Shown: positions 45,298 to 58,808 of the stretch, piece after piece | How the letters are laid out: each line of letters starts with the position of its first letter | Numbering within the stretch: position 1 is the first letter of the stretch | Origin: Astrocystis sublimbata | Lineage: Eukaryota > Ascomycota > Sordariomycetes > Xylariales > Xylariaceae | NCBI GenBank assembly: GCA_022453515.1 | Contig: JAJNNY010000016.1 | Span: forward strand, 248,001 to 312,000 | Length of the DNA: 64,000 bases | Direction of reading: 5' to 3' | Position numbers and translations under genes: made by a program | Notes under the pieces: generated by a model | The model's input: only the letters and a program-made list of their open reading frames with translations | Told to the model about the DNA's origin: nothing | Database searches by the model: none

Positions 45298-47781
45298 CTA
45301 CTTGACAGTATCCGCATCCCCATTGATATCTGGGCCGAAGCTAGAAGTTGCGTGGAATGATCCAATACTTTGGAAACCCCTGGCAACAAACGTTAGCACC
45401 CTAGTCATCGCCCAAGATGAGGAATAACAATGTTGGAAGTAAATGTCGCGGACTATAACCATCGCAGGAGACAACGACTTGTTGTTCCGAGCAGGGTATC
45501 GAAATGCACGTGATCAGAAAGTAGAACGATATCAACAGATTATGTGATTCAGTCAGGGATAACTGTAATGATAATGTCTAGGTCATCATATCAACTGCCG
45601 GGAAAATAAGGCTGCAGAGCCAAGACGCAGTGCTGTGGGTTGGTGTATCAGTGGATGCAAAATTTACATACTTTGTAAGGTCATACGCGCCCTCCTCCTC
45701 TTTGTCCTCTTCAATCTTGTCGTTGATAGTGACACGCTCTTTGGCATCTGCTCTGGAAGCTCGATTTGAGATGGCGAGGGGCGAACGATCGACGCCAGCA
45801 GGCGGCGGTGGACTGCTGCTACCACGACGAGTAGGCCGGGCGGACGGTTTCGTTGGGCTTAAGTCGTAAGGTGCCCGAAGGGGCGTGCTGTTGATATCGA
45901 CGTATTTCCAGAACGGAGCTGGTGAGCTGGTCGGCATGTGTTGACTCGGTCTTTGTGCTGTACTGGGGGGGGCAAGTCGGGGATGGAGACGTTGCGGGGC
46001 CGGAGTCACAAAAGGAGCCCCTTCGTCCGGAAGATAAGATGATGACAGTGCCGGCGGCGACTGGGGAACATCCATAAAAGAGCTCGACTGTTGCAGACGT
46101 TTGTTGGCACGCGGAAGCGGGCTATCATCGTGGAAGCTCGCGTTCAACTGTCGTCGGTCGGGCGTCACGATCGACTGGGTCAAGGGTCGCCTCGGAGGCG
46201 GCGAGGTGGCGGGCGAGACCGCCTTGCGCTTGCGAGTCGAGCTGGGCTTTTTGCTAGCCATATCTCTAGGCCCGGAGGTGATATAGGTCATCTGGCTCGG
46301 CTGGCTCGGAGACGAGGGAGTGGACGAACCACGGTGGCCACCTCGACCACCCTTCCAACAGGTTCGAACCATTTCAGGACGGTGCTCCGGGACCAACTCC
46401 CACTTCATTCCTTTTCCTGGCTCGTCAGTAGATCGGGGGGCTTTGTTGAAAGCCTTGTTGAGGGACAGGTTATGTCTGATTGAGTTCTGACGTGGCGTTA
46501 GCTTGGAGGTGGGGCCACATGTGTTCAGATATGTGTCTCACCTGCCAACCGGCCGAGGGTTGGTGTCGATAATAGGCGTAATTATCCGTTATGTATGAAT
46601 AAATGCCAGCCAAGTTGAGCTTCTCGCCACTTGCGCGGATGATGGCTTGGGTGATCAGTTGAGCATAGCTGTAGGCTGGCTTGATATGTTTGTTCTCGTC
46701 TTTGGTCAAGTCGATGTCATCCTGGCTGCTGACTGGGTTGTGGGCCGGGGTCTTGGCTTGCGAGGCTGGGACGCGGCTCCTGGCCGAGGGCGGTGTGCCC
46801 GGGCGCTTATAATCGGGCGGTGCTGGTGCTATGGGTTGCTGCTGGCTGCCCTGGCCACGCGACGATACGTTCGCGCGAGCGGGCTGCGAGGACAGCTGGT
46901 CCGAGGAAGGGAGAGGTGGCAGGGCGGTTCTGGAGTCGCTCGAAGGGGGGGTTATCCCGGCCTGCTCCAGATATCTGGGGTGAATCCGTACGCGGGAGCC
47001 AGCAGGCAGGACGAACATCATCTCCAGACCACCAATCTCAATGACCTCGCCACTGCCTAGGCAGTGGGGCTCATCTGACTTGCGCAGGATCTCATCGTCA
47101 ACCCGGAGGCCATTGCGGCCTTTTGCCTGGAGGAACCACTTGCCGATCTCGGGATGGAAATAGATTCGGGCAGTCTGGCGCGAGAAGACCTTGGACGGGC
47201 CGAGGTCGATATGGACCCAGTCGGGATCGTCCGGTCCTATGTTGTCGGTGTTTCTCCCGATGGTGACAGACGTCGACTTGATGAAGTAGGTCCAGTCGGG
47301 GGCGGAAATCTTAGCATAGGCGGATATGCAGCCCTGGTCTTTGTCAAACTGATGGAGGGAATTGGCATGTTGCTTGCTCGCGTGTGTCGACAGGTTGCGC
47401 AGGGACTGGACAACCTGGGTGACCATGTTGTTGTCGCGAGTGACCTCGTCTACCTCGGGTCCGGGGTCGGCGGGTTCGGGGCCGTCGGCGGCGGCGTTGT
47501 CCATGGTCAGGCTAGAGCCTTCCTCGTCGAGAGACTCAAAGGGATGTTCATCCTCGGCCTGTACGCGGGGCGGGCGACGGTCAGCAAGACATGAACAACA
47601 ACACATGAAGCAGGCGGGAGAGGAGACGGGGGGGCAGGGACAGACAGACCTGGTCCTGTCTTCGCTTCCGGGCGAGGCGCAAAGGGGATGACTGCTCGAT
47701 AGCGGGCGGACTGGGGCTCTTGTTGGGGCTTCTGTCCGGCACTCGTCGGGCCCTCTGGGTGCGCATGGAGGAGAGAGGCAT
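45298..47781 (-). CDS. FKH2: FHA-forkhead transcription factor (Fkh1/Fkh2 family)
   Basis: Role from the family: Fkh1/Fkh2-type factors combine a phosphothreonine-binding FHA domain with a winged-helix DNA-binding domain, drive G2/M genes and affect development in fungi. Seen: exons 47781-47650, 47558-46542, 46486-45672 and 45379-45298 join in phase into 681 residues. The FHA domain covers about 122-228 (TIGRNTD, SRQTARI, GRNGLRVDD). The forkhead domain covers about 336-425, from IKPAYSYAQLITQAI, with recognition helix NSIRHNLSLNKAF at 384-396, split by the 55-bp second intron. A Ser/Pro-rich tail with many SP/TP sites follows. The last exon encodes GFQSIGSFH and ends DADTVK; its 292-bp intron has a CTAAC branch point. 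The start is uncertain: an in-frame ATG at 47817 is an alternative. The symbol is by family and could equally be a single Fkh1/2 co-orthologue. Confidence 0.92.
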
Positions 47782-48054
47782 GGCGATACGGTGTCGGTTA
47801 GACAAGGCCCATGGCATCTGCTGAACTGAGACGACGACAAGCTCTCCGGCACTGTTGGCTGGCTGGTTGGGCTCCGCAAGCCAAGCAGGAACAGCGCGCG
47901 ATGCTATCGCAACAGGATCTAGCCGACGAACAAGAGCGGTCCGTATCCAAGCCCGGGTCGCAACAGCCGAGGCGGCGATGACAAAGAAGTCGGGAAGCTG
48001 GGAGCTGGGAGATGCGAGAGGGGAGCGCCGAGGGTCGCAAAGTGCGTTGGTGCG

Positions 48055-48083
48055 TGGATGGGGATGGGGATGGGGATGGGGAT
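48055..48083. repeat. GGGGAT hexamer tandem repeat
   Basis: Four to five GGGGAT units, in the probable promoter or leader of the forkhead gene. Confidence 0.85.
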
Positions 48084-48384
48084 ACTAAGGATGTGTACCA
48101 GTTGTATTGGAAGATTGTATACGGGAATTGTATCAGACGAGTGGACCGGGGAATTATAATCGTGAGGCTGGTCTGGCTGGTTTGGCGGGGAGGAAGCGTG
48201 GTGGGAGGTTAGTCTTCGAGACAACAAAGTCGAGTGATGCGCCGCCCTGCAGAAGTACTAGGTATCAGGTATCAGTGTGTAGGTGTACTTAAGGGATACC
48301 TGCAGTCGAGAGAGCCAAGACAGCCTTGCAACTTTGTAGCTGAGACACTCAGTCCATTTAGGTAAGCCACGCGACGCGAAAGCG

Positions 48385-48545
48385 AATACCTTAGGTACCT
48401 TATCTACCTACATGTCCCTTTACGTATGTAGTATTGCACTGTACTACTTACTGTAAGATACATGGCTGAGGTACTTATGTAGGTATATGTACCTACGACT
48501 GGCAGGGTGGAAGGTGTAAGTACTACCTACCTGGTACCTACCCGG
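48385..48545. repeat. Cluster of TAGGTA/TACCTA motifs
   Basis: Many direct and inverted copies of TACCTACC and GGTACCTA within 160 bp. Another short array lies at 48643-48668. Confidence 0.75.
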
Positions 48546-51500
48546 GTCCTTTCCCACAGCAAAAGTTTGCGTGCGCGTCGTTGATTACGCGAAACTTTAA
48601 GTGCTTGCTTTTAGCCCAGCCTTCCAGCACTACGGGTGGGTGGGGTACCTACCTACTTACCTACCTAAGCACCAGCCTCTCAACAATCAATTTTTCTCCC
48701 TCTTGTGCCAGGAAGTTGGCTGCCTAGATAAGTGCCATTAGTAATGTCTAGAGACGAAGTCCGGTGCATCATGCTCACACACCAACGAACCCACATTATA
48801 ACCTTACGTTAATGAACGTTTACCTACTACTAGGTACCTTAGGAGTGTCCAAGTATTGATGACAGTTTTCTATTGCATAACGTTTCTGCGACTTCGGCGT
48901 GGATAGAAATCGTTCCATCAACAAGTTTCTTTATTCCAGACGGACATCATAGACGGCATACTTGCCCGCCGACAGCCAACCCTTGAGTGCCGGTCTGGTG
49001 GCTCATCCTGAATCCGCCGTTCATGATAAGCCGGTTGGCTGCATATGGATCCATGCGAGCTAGAACGTCCAGCGCCTCGAATTTCGTTCGTGGTCATCAA
49101 AACACCGAAGGTGGTGTAATATGATATATGAAATTACATGCTTCTCTATGACCAATACGCACAGTAGGTCCCAGAAGTTGCCCGACAAACAAAAACGAAT
49201 GTCTCGTCTCCCAGACGCATTTCACTCGAGTCTCCCAGGCGTAATTGCTTCACTTGAGTTGCCAGTCTTTGGCCTGTCCGCACTCACCGCTTTTACATGG
49301 TTGCGAGAGCCGATGAAGCAGGAATCCCTCACTGGCCATCTAGTTTCGAAAACAGCAAGTGTCCCGGATTAAGTGGCGGCTGAGGATGACAAATTGACAT
49401 GCGTATGGTAGTGAAAGATGTCGGCGATCTGACTAGGAGCTGCACTTGAAAGCCGCTTCTCTGTTCCAAATACCGGTCCGGTCCACGACATATTTTTGTT
49501 GCTATCCGTGTAGGTGCAGACGGTTGCCTTCCTCCTACCCTACTTGGCCGAGTTATAACTGCAGTCGCGATATTCAATGGGAGGAGACGCGCACATGGCG
49601 CGCGAATGCTAGGCTCTAGCCTATATAGCATTCTCTCTCTCCTGGCTGGGAGATACTCTGTCTGTTATTCCAGCAGCCATCGTTTGCTCTGTCAGCTAAG
49701 ACTGAGGTGGCGCTCGGGTGAAAAGGAGTCACAAACGTCAAGCTGTAGGTAGCACCTCGCTAGATGAAGCAAGCTCGATGAGCCACAGTAGCTAAAGTAT
49801 GAGCACAACCAATCACTCTCGTCCCCTTTCCGACGTAGCTCTGAAGTGATTCCAGGCAAAATTATTTTCACCAAGCTGTTGCGCATGCCACGATGTTTCT
49901 CGCTCAAATGTTTCGAACTTATAACCTTGACAAAAACATGGGCTCAACGCATGACTGTGATTCAGGACACTGACAGACTCTCCGGGAAAGAAGGGGCCGG
50001 GTTGTAACCCGAAATAAGAGGATATAGGAGCACGCTCCAAATTTCGGCTTCAGAACGCAATAGAATGGTTGTGTGGTAAGTGTTGGCTACCTACCAGGTA
50101 GCTACGATTTCCGTATAACTTGATTGCCGTCTTTGGTTTTGGTATGAGGTTACTAACCCAAGACAAGCTGAAGCTGTATCGGTATCGCCCTTTATGCCGG
50201 AAATTGGCTTGTTGTTGTTCCCATAAACCAGGGAGGGATTATCGTTTGTCTATGTCATCCCAAATACAGGCGGTACACAGCAAAGCTACGGGGTAAAGGC
50301 GGGGATGATCTTGCAACGCTCCTCTATGCTATGTTATTTGCGATTCCGTCACATCGGAGGCTCGTCAAGTAAATGAAAAAGACTGTATTGAGCCGTCAAT
50401 TCGTTTCTAGATGTGAGGCTATATCCGCGAAATATGGTTTATCTCGACTAAATCAAAGACTAAAGTATAAGGCAACTTAATCCAAGAGACAAGACTTCGA
50501 AGGTCTCGAATTAAACGCGTTGATCTCTATACCTGTCACGGTTCCGTGTATATAAGGACCTGCAGACGGTCAACCTCCGAATTGACAACGTTCTATCTTT
50601 TGATAGTGTAGTGGTTTAGAGCTGCAGACCTGAACTGTTACAATACCCGTAAGCCCATCCTAGAACCCCCTGCACTCTACCCCTTTTCTAGCTGATAGGA
50701 GGGCTAAAATTAGACTTATTGTTTCAGAAGGTTCCGAATCGAACTTCTCAAGCTGTGTGTTCTCTGTAGCGTGGGATGTCGAGTCGTACCCGCAATATTC
50801 TATCGAGCGTGAAAAGGATTGAGTCTTTGACGTAGAGACTTCTAGGACCAGGACTCCCAAACTCAAAGAGGGGAATTCCTCAAACGTGCAGTTGATAACC
50901 CCTAGTGCAAGGAAGGACATGTCACCAAGGAATCTCCCTACTGGGGATGCGGCGAACCATAGGCTCGAAGCATTTGCTTGAATTTGGCTTTTCCCCTTAC
51001 CTTTATTGCAAAGCTCAAAGATGCAGGTCACGTCATGAAGCATGTTGTCGGTTCGAGCCCATTGATTATTGTAAAAAGGGGGTATAGTCGTCCAGTGGAA
51101 GGATATGTCTGCAAAAGTTGCGTGGGATGGGACAGATTTTATTTCCAATGCGGTGCAAATTTTCTGCCGTTTGTTTCCACTTTGGGATGCCTATTTGTGT
51201 TGAATAGGTGACAGTTTTCTCCTGCTCTCCTTTACCGGCAATCTATTCTGCTTGTTGGTGAGTTTTGACTGGCACACATATACTCTGCGACTATTCTACT
51301 GTTGTGGTGCCTTATCATGTTTTGCTTGTTTGAAAATTGCACTGAAACTCAATATTAGACCTCCAGGGACTATCGACTTTAATTGCTAGAATCAGACACT
51401 CATGGAGTATATATAGTCCTCCCCCCATAACTTCCACTTAATAAAGTGACACACCCTTTTATCCTCAAATCCCCAGACCCGATACTTGCTTGAGGCTCCT

Positions 51501-54286
51501 CGAACTTGAAGTTTCGTACAAAATCACCTGGCCTTCCCCTTTCTATGAAGGACTTGCATCCACCTATCTAATTGTTATGTAGCAGTATATTGTGACTCCA
51601 TTTTAAGTGCTTTTGGTGGATTGGGTACTGGTATAGCCATGCATTATTGATCCCAGCAGCTGTTCCGAAGGCTCACAGCTTAAGTAATAACACTCTGCAT
51701 TGTTAGGCTCCATGATCTTGATTCTCTTGTGATTGTTCAAGATCATGTTTGCCCCTTGTTCTGCCTTGTCGGTTCTTAACATTGCTCGTCGTCTCCCCTG
51801 TCGTTTTCATTTGTACCTCTCCTATCATATTGGAGTCCCTGCTCCATTTACCGGTCTTGTCTTGCACCTTGCTCACTCGGGCGAGTGTAGATGAGCTTAC
51901 CATGCCATCCCTTTGATATATATGCCAATTTGATCAACAACATAATAGATAGACTTAAGAACGCAATGACTTAGTGGGTGTCAACTCACCAGGGCAGCTT
52001 CACTTTCTAGTACATGGTCACGTCAACACATACCACAAAAATGCAGACTGCATATCATGAAGTAGACTCGAAAGCTTTCGGATTTGCACTAGTCAAGCGT
52101 ATATCTCTAGCCCACAATCAGATTTCTATCATAGAATATAACTGCAGCACTGAATACCACACTATCAAAAGATGAACATCGTCCGTTGGGGGAGTTGGTC
52201 GTCTGTAGTCGCTTTTAAACAAGGCTGTGATAGGCGCCATGCCTAGTAATTAGTAAAGATTGTGTTGTAATTTATCTAGAACACAACCATCACCCCTTTT
52301 CGTTATGAGCCGATGAATCTGTGACGGTACAAGGAAAAATACATCATAGAACTAGACAGGCTACTCGGAGAGGTTGCATAGGTAACTGCCTATCAAGTGG
52401 GTGATATGCTCTCTTCCTCTTTATATTAGTTGCCGGACAGCTGCCTCAACCTCTTGGATAATCATACATTCAATTGATTGCTAACGTCAATCGTAAGACC
52501 TACCAGCGAGCTCTCAACCTGACAGCGCGCAAATGTCCTCAATTTGTAATAGCCATTCGCATATTCCATATGCTAGAACCAGTAAGACAAGCCTGGGGCT
52601 GCAAACGCGGCCTGGTGACGGGTAAACTGTTCAACCAGTAGCGCGGATAATAAGTCCAAGTGTACGTATTTACAGCCCAAATCGATTGCAGGACTTTTCA
52701 TGTTTCAAAACATACATGCTTCGATGTACTTGTACTCATTACGTCTGCATATTCGAGCCTGCATATTCTAGTCTGCCTGGCAAGTCATAACATATGCACT
52801 GCACCCTTACTGCAATCACCAAGCTTTTCTTGAAGGTGACCCTAACAGGAATGTGCTTTCTTGCATAAGAATCCCGCATGAACGGACCCTGTACCCGTAG
52901 CGTAAAGGACTGATATGTCACATCTTACACATATAAGTATGCCTCGCATGCTATGCTAGTTCTGTCCATGATATCACCACTTCTAATGTGATTTGGAATA
53001 GTGTAAACAAAGACTTGGAAGCCCGGCAAGAAAACCGAGATACGTAAGCATTATGAACTTAGATAGTTTTGCATCGTGATCAAGATTGAATCCACAAAGA
53101 TAGGGCATTCTAGCTGTGGCAACGTAGACGATGGCGTGTACGTATGCATGAGTATATGACTCGCCACACACAAGTCTCGATATTGAACGCCTCACCAGGC
53201 AAGAGGCCGTTGACTGCACAGCCCTGCTCAAGAGCCTATGCGATGCCCTAGGTACTCGTCATCGCAGTGACAACCATAATATAGAGGACAGTCTAGACCC
53301 CACAGCCGGCAATGCTAGGCAAGCCCAGCATGGCAACAACCTACAGTAGTACAACGGTCCCAAGGTTCTCGATGCCCAGATTAATATTTTCACCTCGCAC
53401 TAAGAGGCCCATGTTCCCGAGAGGCACTAGCTCATGCTTCTATCCCGGTCAGCAACACTCGCCACCGAGCGGGTTATCAGACCACACAATGAGGGGATTT
53501 GGCATAGTCGTAGGTGTGACTGACCGGTGCGGTCTCTCCCTTTCCCTCTCTCGGTGACGACTGACCAACGATCGACGGCAAGGCGGGCACGGACGAAAAT
53601 GACGTTGGTATAACTACTGTATGTCCTGTAAGCTGGTCCGTACGTTTGTTTGGCCAGCTTCTGGAATACCGAGATTTATGCCGCACACATACGCTAGCCG
53701 CGGAGCCGTTCAAGGAAGACCTAATCGACGACTGCTGGGCTCTTCAAACAGACCAACGAAGGACCCTGCTCTGTCCGCGTAGTTTCAGGAGTCGATCTCT
53801 GTCCCTACCGGCGGGACCGGTTGTGCTTCCGGTACCGGTGGGCAGGCGGCATCCTTGACGGACAGGATCGAGCCTCTATTGAAACCTTTCCAAATGGATG
53901 GAAGGAATGGGGGATCTCAAACCTGTTGTTTCTGCGTATAGGTGGCTGTCGAGGAGAGACGCAGGCGGCATATGCAAGATCCGCGAGATACGGTAGATAA
54001 GCTGTATAGCCCTATCCAATTCACGAAGACGAAACAAGCCCGGAAATCCCACAGCTGGGTGCCTCAACCGTGATGGCGGATCGACGTGCAACATACAGGA
54101 AGGGACTCGAGGGTTCGGCCCATGGAAGCAGATCCTACGCAGATACGGCTACTTACCTACCTAGCCTGGCGAGCCTGGGTTACCGAGCCAAGAACATACC
54201 AGATACTGAAACAGAGCTTACTCGGGTGTCAATGTTTCAGAGAGCTTCCCCTTGGGGAAAAGAGGCAAGTCAAAGCACATTGGCCC

Positions 54287-54318
54287 GCATGCCACCGCAT
54301 GCCACCGCATGCCACCGC
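54287..54318. repeat. GCATGCCACC decamer, three copies
   Basis: Three near-perfect 10-bp tandem units. Confidence 0.85.
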
Positions 54319-55602
54319 ACACAAAGCTGGTATAGTTCCTCAATAGCGTCGCATCTGCGGCGGGGCTCGTCTTCATCAGGTAGGCTGGAGCTAAAAAAGA
54401 CGGTACGCCGTAAATAACACACCATGATAAATACCTAACTTGTAGACGTCGAGCGCGGCCGGCAGAGAGAATTGTACGGGTGCCAAGGCCAAGCTAATCC
54501 CACCGATCTAACCAGATGACCTTGGTGGATGGTATCTGAAAGATGAAACGAAAACTTGAATATAAGCGCACGCAGTGGTTGAGCACCGGGAGATACTCGT
54601 ATGTGCATGGTAGCGCGCGTTAGTGAATGAACATGACGCACATATTTCTACATGACAACGCGAACTTTGCACTTATTTACAACACTGTTGCCGATGACCC
54701 GACTTTTGCTGCTCGCCTCGAAAGGAGCAAGAATGGTCAACGGGCGTATCAATCATGTCGTATGGTGGCGGTAGGGGCAGTGGGAATTCTGAGAGATTGA
54801 CAAGCACGGTTGAAGCCGTCGGTATGGTTCGCGATGCTTCCTAGTGAGTATCCAGCTTTGGTATTCATGTGTTTCAGCATTCGTCGAATGGAATCTGAAC
54901 TATGCCCTCTGCTAGCCGCCGACAGCGTTTGCGATGATATGCGGCTAGGTAGTTCACCGAAGTGACAGAACGCAATATACCCCAAACGATTGAACCTCAA
55001 GTTCGGACTACGTTGAACGGGCCAGCAGTGCCATTCTTGCTGACGCCTTACCTTGGCCACCCAGCCATTGTCCAATCCCTCGTTGTGTTTGTTCGACTGA
55101 GATCGGATCACTCAACGTTGAACCCCACCCATTTCAGTGTGATGGTAGGATTATCCTTGACTGTCCTCATGCGAGAATTAAGCTTGAACCGTCCAGATTC
55201 TCTCCCAAGATCGTCGAATGGAGAGTGAGGCGTGCGCGAGTCTAACCTGCTCGGCTCAAGTCTACATGACCCGGCCTGCCTAGTGCAATGCTGTCATTTG
55301 AGAAAACCGCGAGCCGCGCCCACAATTGGAGGTTGGGGAACTCGTTCTGGAAGAACATGAGACGGGGTCGTGCCTGTTTCATGTTCCTGGCTAAGAGAGA
55401 GAGAGAGAGGGAGAAGCGCCGGGACTATCACGTCCTCCACACCACGCTACGACCAGCCCGGCCCTCCCCCTGCCTCCTATGCCTATTCCATACGGTACCT
55501 ACGTAAGGTACCATCTGAAGCCGATGGGCATCGGTTTCACAAGCTCCATGCAACATCACTTTAGGATTGTTGACCCGAGACTAACGCTGGCCGTTTCCTG
55601 GA

Positions 55603-55618
55603 CCCCCCCCCCCCCCCC
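55603..55618. repeat. Poly-C run
   Basis: Sixteen consecutive C. Length may be unreliable in sequencing. Confidence 0.85.
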
Positions 55619-58600
55619 TACCTCGCGACCTCGCAACCCCTGCCTCTGCAGCATCTTCTGCAAGCGCTGCGCCTCGGAGCAGATGGATCACTTTACTAGT
55701 ATCACTTTTTCACTTACACATCAACCTACGGAACCTAGGACTCGAGTGCATCGGAGCAGTTCGCTGGTTCTACCAAACCCGCGATAGTCTTGCTATATAC
55801 AGCACCATCAAGGGTTTGCCGCTATGGTATCGATCGTACCAACGAGAAGGAGAGGACTATGGGTAGAATATGCTCTTCATGGAGGTGTAGGCATGCAATG
55901 ATGCATCAAAACTAAGTCAATTTACCTTGACGTGCAAGGTGAGTGAGTATATTTGCCAAGTCTGCATGATTCAGGCACGCACCAATCAGACACACCCGCG
56001 GTGCCGCCCTCATTCGATTCTAGAGTGTACACGTATTGACATTATCTTGGTCACACTCTCGCTTGTCGCCTGAGTAATAGATGTTCCAGCGACGCCATTC
56101 GAATGCTCTCAGTGAGCCCTTTGGATGTTTCAATCGGCGTCGTTTTGTTGTTGTGTTTCAAGCATGTGGCGCAGCGTGAGCTCTCCTCATCGTAAATAAG
56201 ATTGGCTCTGGAAACGAAACGAAACAATCCTGAATTCTACCGAGTGGTGTAACAACATAGTTTGATACCTGACGATATGCATGGTATTTCTTATCTGGTA
56301 ATGGTCACGAGGATTGCTGAATAAAGACTACTATGATGGTGGCCTGTGTCATGTGCCTCCCTAAGTAGGTGGCTAAATTTTAGATCATCTCAGGCTGCAC
56401 GCAACACCATGCGGCTAGACAACTCTCGAGGCACCGAAAATAGCAGATGGCAGAGAATGATCAAAGCGCTGGGTCGTATCTGAGCAGCCAGGCCGCATCT
56501 CTGTGGCCCCCATCCGAGGCAAAGACCACAGCTAAGTCACCTGAATAGCGCCCAGCGGTACGGTCAATCTTGTGGCCGCCACCAGAGCAAATGGGAGTCA
56601 ACTGGTGGCGGCACCTCGATATCGTGGGGGATGCTATTTTCGTCGTCTTTGCAACTTGCAGCATATCACTTGGTCGACAAAGGTTTCGAGCACCAATCAG
56701 CACCCCGCATCTCCCTAGCCTACATCAAGGGGGGGGCGTCACGGCGATACGCACAGGATGCTCGTACATATATGCCTGATTGCCATTGGTTTGCACCAAT
56801 GGCTGGTGTTGCACGTAGTCACTTAGGTAGCAACAGCTCTCTTTAAGCTGCAGCTTGTGACGTGACGCTGGAGAATAGTCTACTAGATGGCTGCAACACG
56901 CAACTTCTCCTGCTTGCAGTAGTAGTAGGTAGTTCTCGGGCAAATACCGAATCAAGCAACTCGTGGTTGATCACTAAGCGCTCTGCAAGTCAAGCCGACT
57001 GTATGTGGATTGTTCTATTCTGGTGCTTGCGATATCGGTCCAAGCCCGCCAAAAGCCAGCCATAGCCGTGCCTTGTTTTTCGCGAGGTAGTAGATCTCCC
57101 ATGCTTGTCTATGTAGACCAATGGGCAGAGTTGGGGCAACACAATGTGGGAGCTCTCGATCTGCGCTGTTGCTTCACTAGTGCCAAAGCATCGCAGGACT
57201 GAACAAACGGTGCAATGAAACACCGCACCTGGAAGTTTATTTATGAGGCTTGCAGGAATGTCCTTTGATCGTGGTGATGCTCACCCTGGGAAACATTCGA
57301 GCGGTTTCAGAGTTGTTATGTAGCTTTATACATTCATGACACCGAGAGTGGCCTTTGTTTGAATGGATTGCGCCGTTGTAGATTTGGATATTTTCGTTTT
57401 ACCTACCTACCTTACGTACCTAGTGTGAGTTGGCCCATCAAAACCGCGAAGGAATCACACGACTTGCGACCAATAGCACCGTAGTACAGAACTTGAGATG
57501 TTTCTAATGAGGATGGATTACGATTAGCGAGTCCTTCCATTAGTCTCACCCCCTCCGCAGTCCACGTTTCTCATTCAGAATTTTAGGAAGGGTTTACACG
57601 GGTATATTTGGGACTTACCGAGGATAGGATATGTGCGATTGCCTAATGAAATTTATAGCCGTCACTGCAGTTGTGATGGTAAGCAAGCGAGTAAACATTG
57701 ATGATGTGCCCTTGAATGAAGAAGTGGATAAAAATTCAGCACGATAGCTTTTTCGCATCTATAACAATTACAACCCAGCGCCTGTGTTGAAGGTGACTGT
57801 CTCAATTGGGAAGTTAAAGTAGAGTCTCAAGTTTGACATCATGCAACGTTGATGATCAAACATTGGCGGCCTGCCTTGTTGGGTTTCCTGGGTCAAGATG
57901 GGTTGAGAGATCCCGAATCTGCTGGCCCAGAGGATGAAAATAACCGCAGAGTCTCATTGTGGCGTCTCTGCTCCCCGCTGAGCGAACATCGGCCCTGACA
58001 CTGCTGGCAATGCTGGCATGCTGAACAGAGTCTCACCGAGACAAACGTATGCTCATTGTAGATTTGACATAGGTGTTACTACTCGCTTACCGTCGCAGTT
58101 CAGTTGGGCCTTCAATGTGGTGGCTATGCTGCCTCGAAAGAATCCCACTCAGTGTTGTCGACGCACACATAATCCACCGATGCAGCTAGGCCATGGGGAA
58201 TGGCAAGCTAGATCCACAAATAGATGAGATGACAGACACCAACGAATGGCCATTCTCGTCGAGGAGAGACAGTCTCGACCGTCGTGGCTGAAGAGAGGAA
58301 AAGTCTCGACAGTCCACTCCCTCAGCCTCGGGTCAGCTAGCCTAGTCAATGATCTCCAACCTAGCTTTGAATGCATTCGCTTAGTGATAGTTGCGGTTCT
58401 TTCAACAGCTTTATCACTGCACTTCTTTTGGGCGATCAGGTCCCAGTCTTAGGTAGGTACGTATGCAATCGAGTGCCGTATGTGGCCCACACACTTGAGT
58501 TGAAACCGAAGAAGCGGCCAGATGAGCTCATGGAAAGTGGACCCGAACTTGCAAATGTGGGATTTCTGATTCGGCATTCCTTACTTAGGCCGAGGGATGT

Positions 58601-58783
58601 GTGTCGATTGGTTGACTACAACGCCGTGGACTCGTGCGTCCGACGCATCCACGATGGGAGGGCCTCGAGGGCATCGGTACGCGTCGAAGATGGAAGGCGA
58701 GTGGACAGTTCGGGAGGGGAGGGTGATCAGGGCAACGACAGGGGATGGCCCTTGAAGCACACATAAAATCCCACATATTATTA

Positions 58784-58808
58784 CTGCTGCTGCTGCTGCT
58801 GCTGCTGT
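58784..58808. repeat. (CTG)n trinucleotide repeat
   Basis: Eight CTG units, with no supported gene in either orientation. Confidence 0.88.

Noticed and set aside
50660..51148. 162-codon frame on the minus strand
   Set aside because: No recognisable motif, and it overlaps tRNA-like sequence; most likely a chance ORF.
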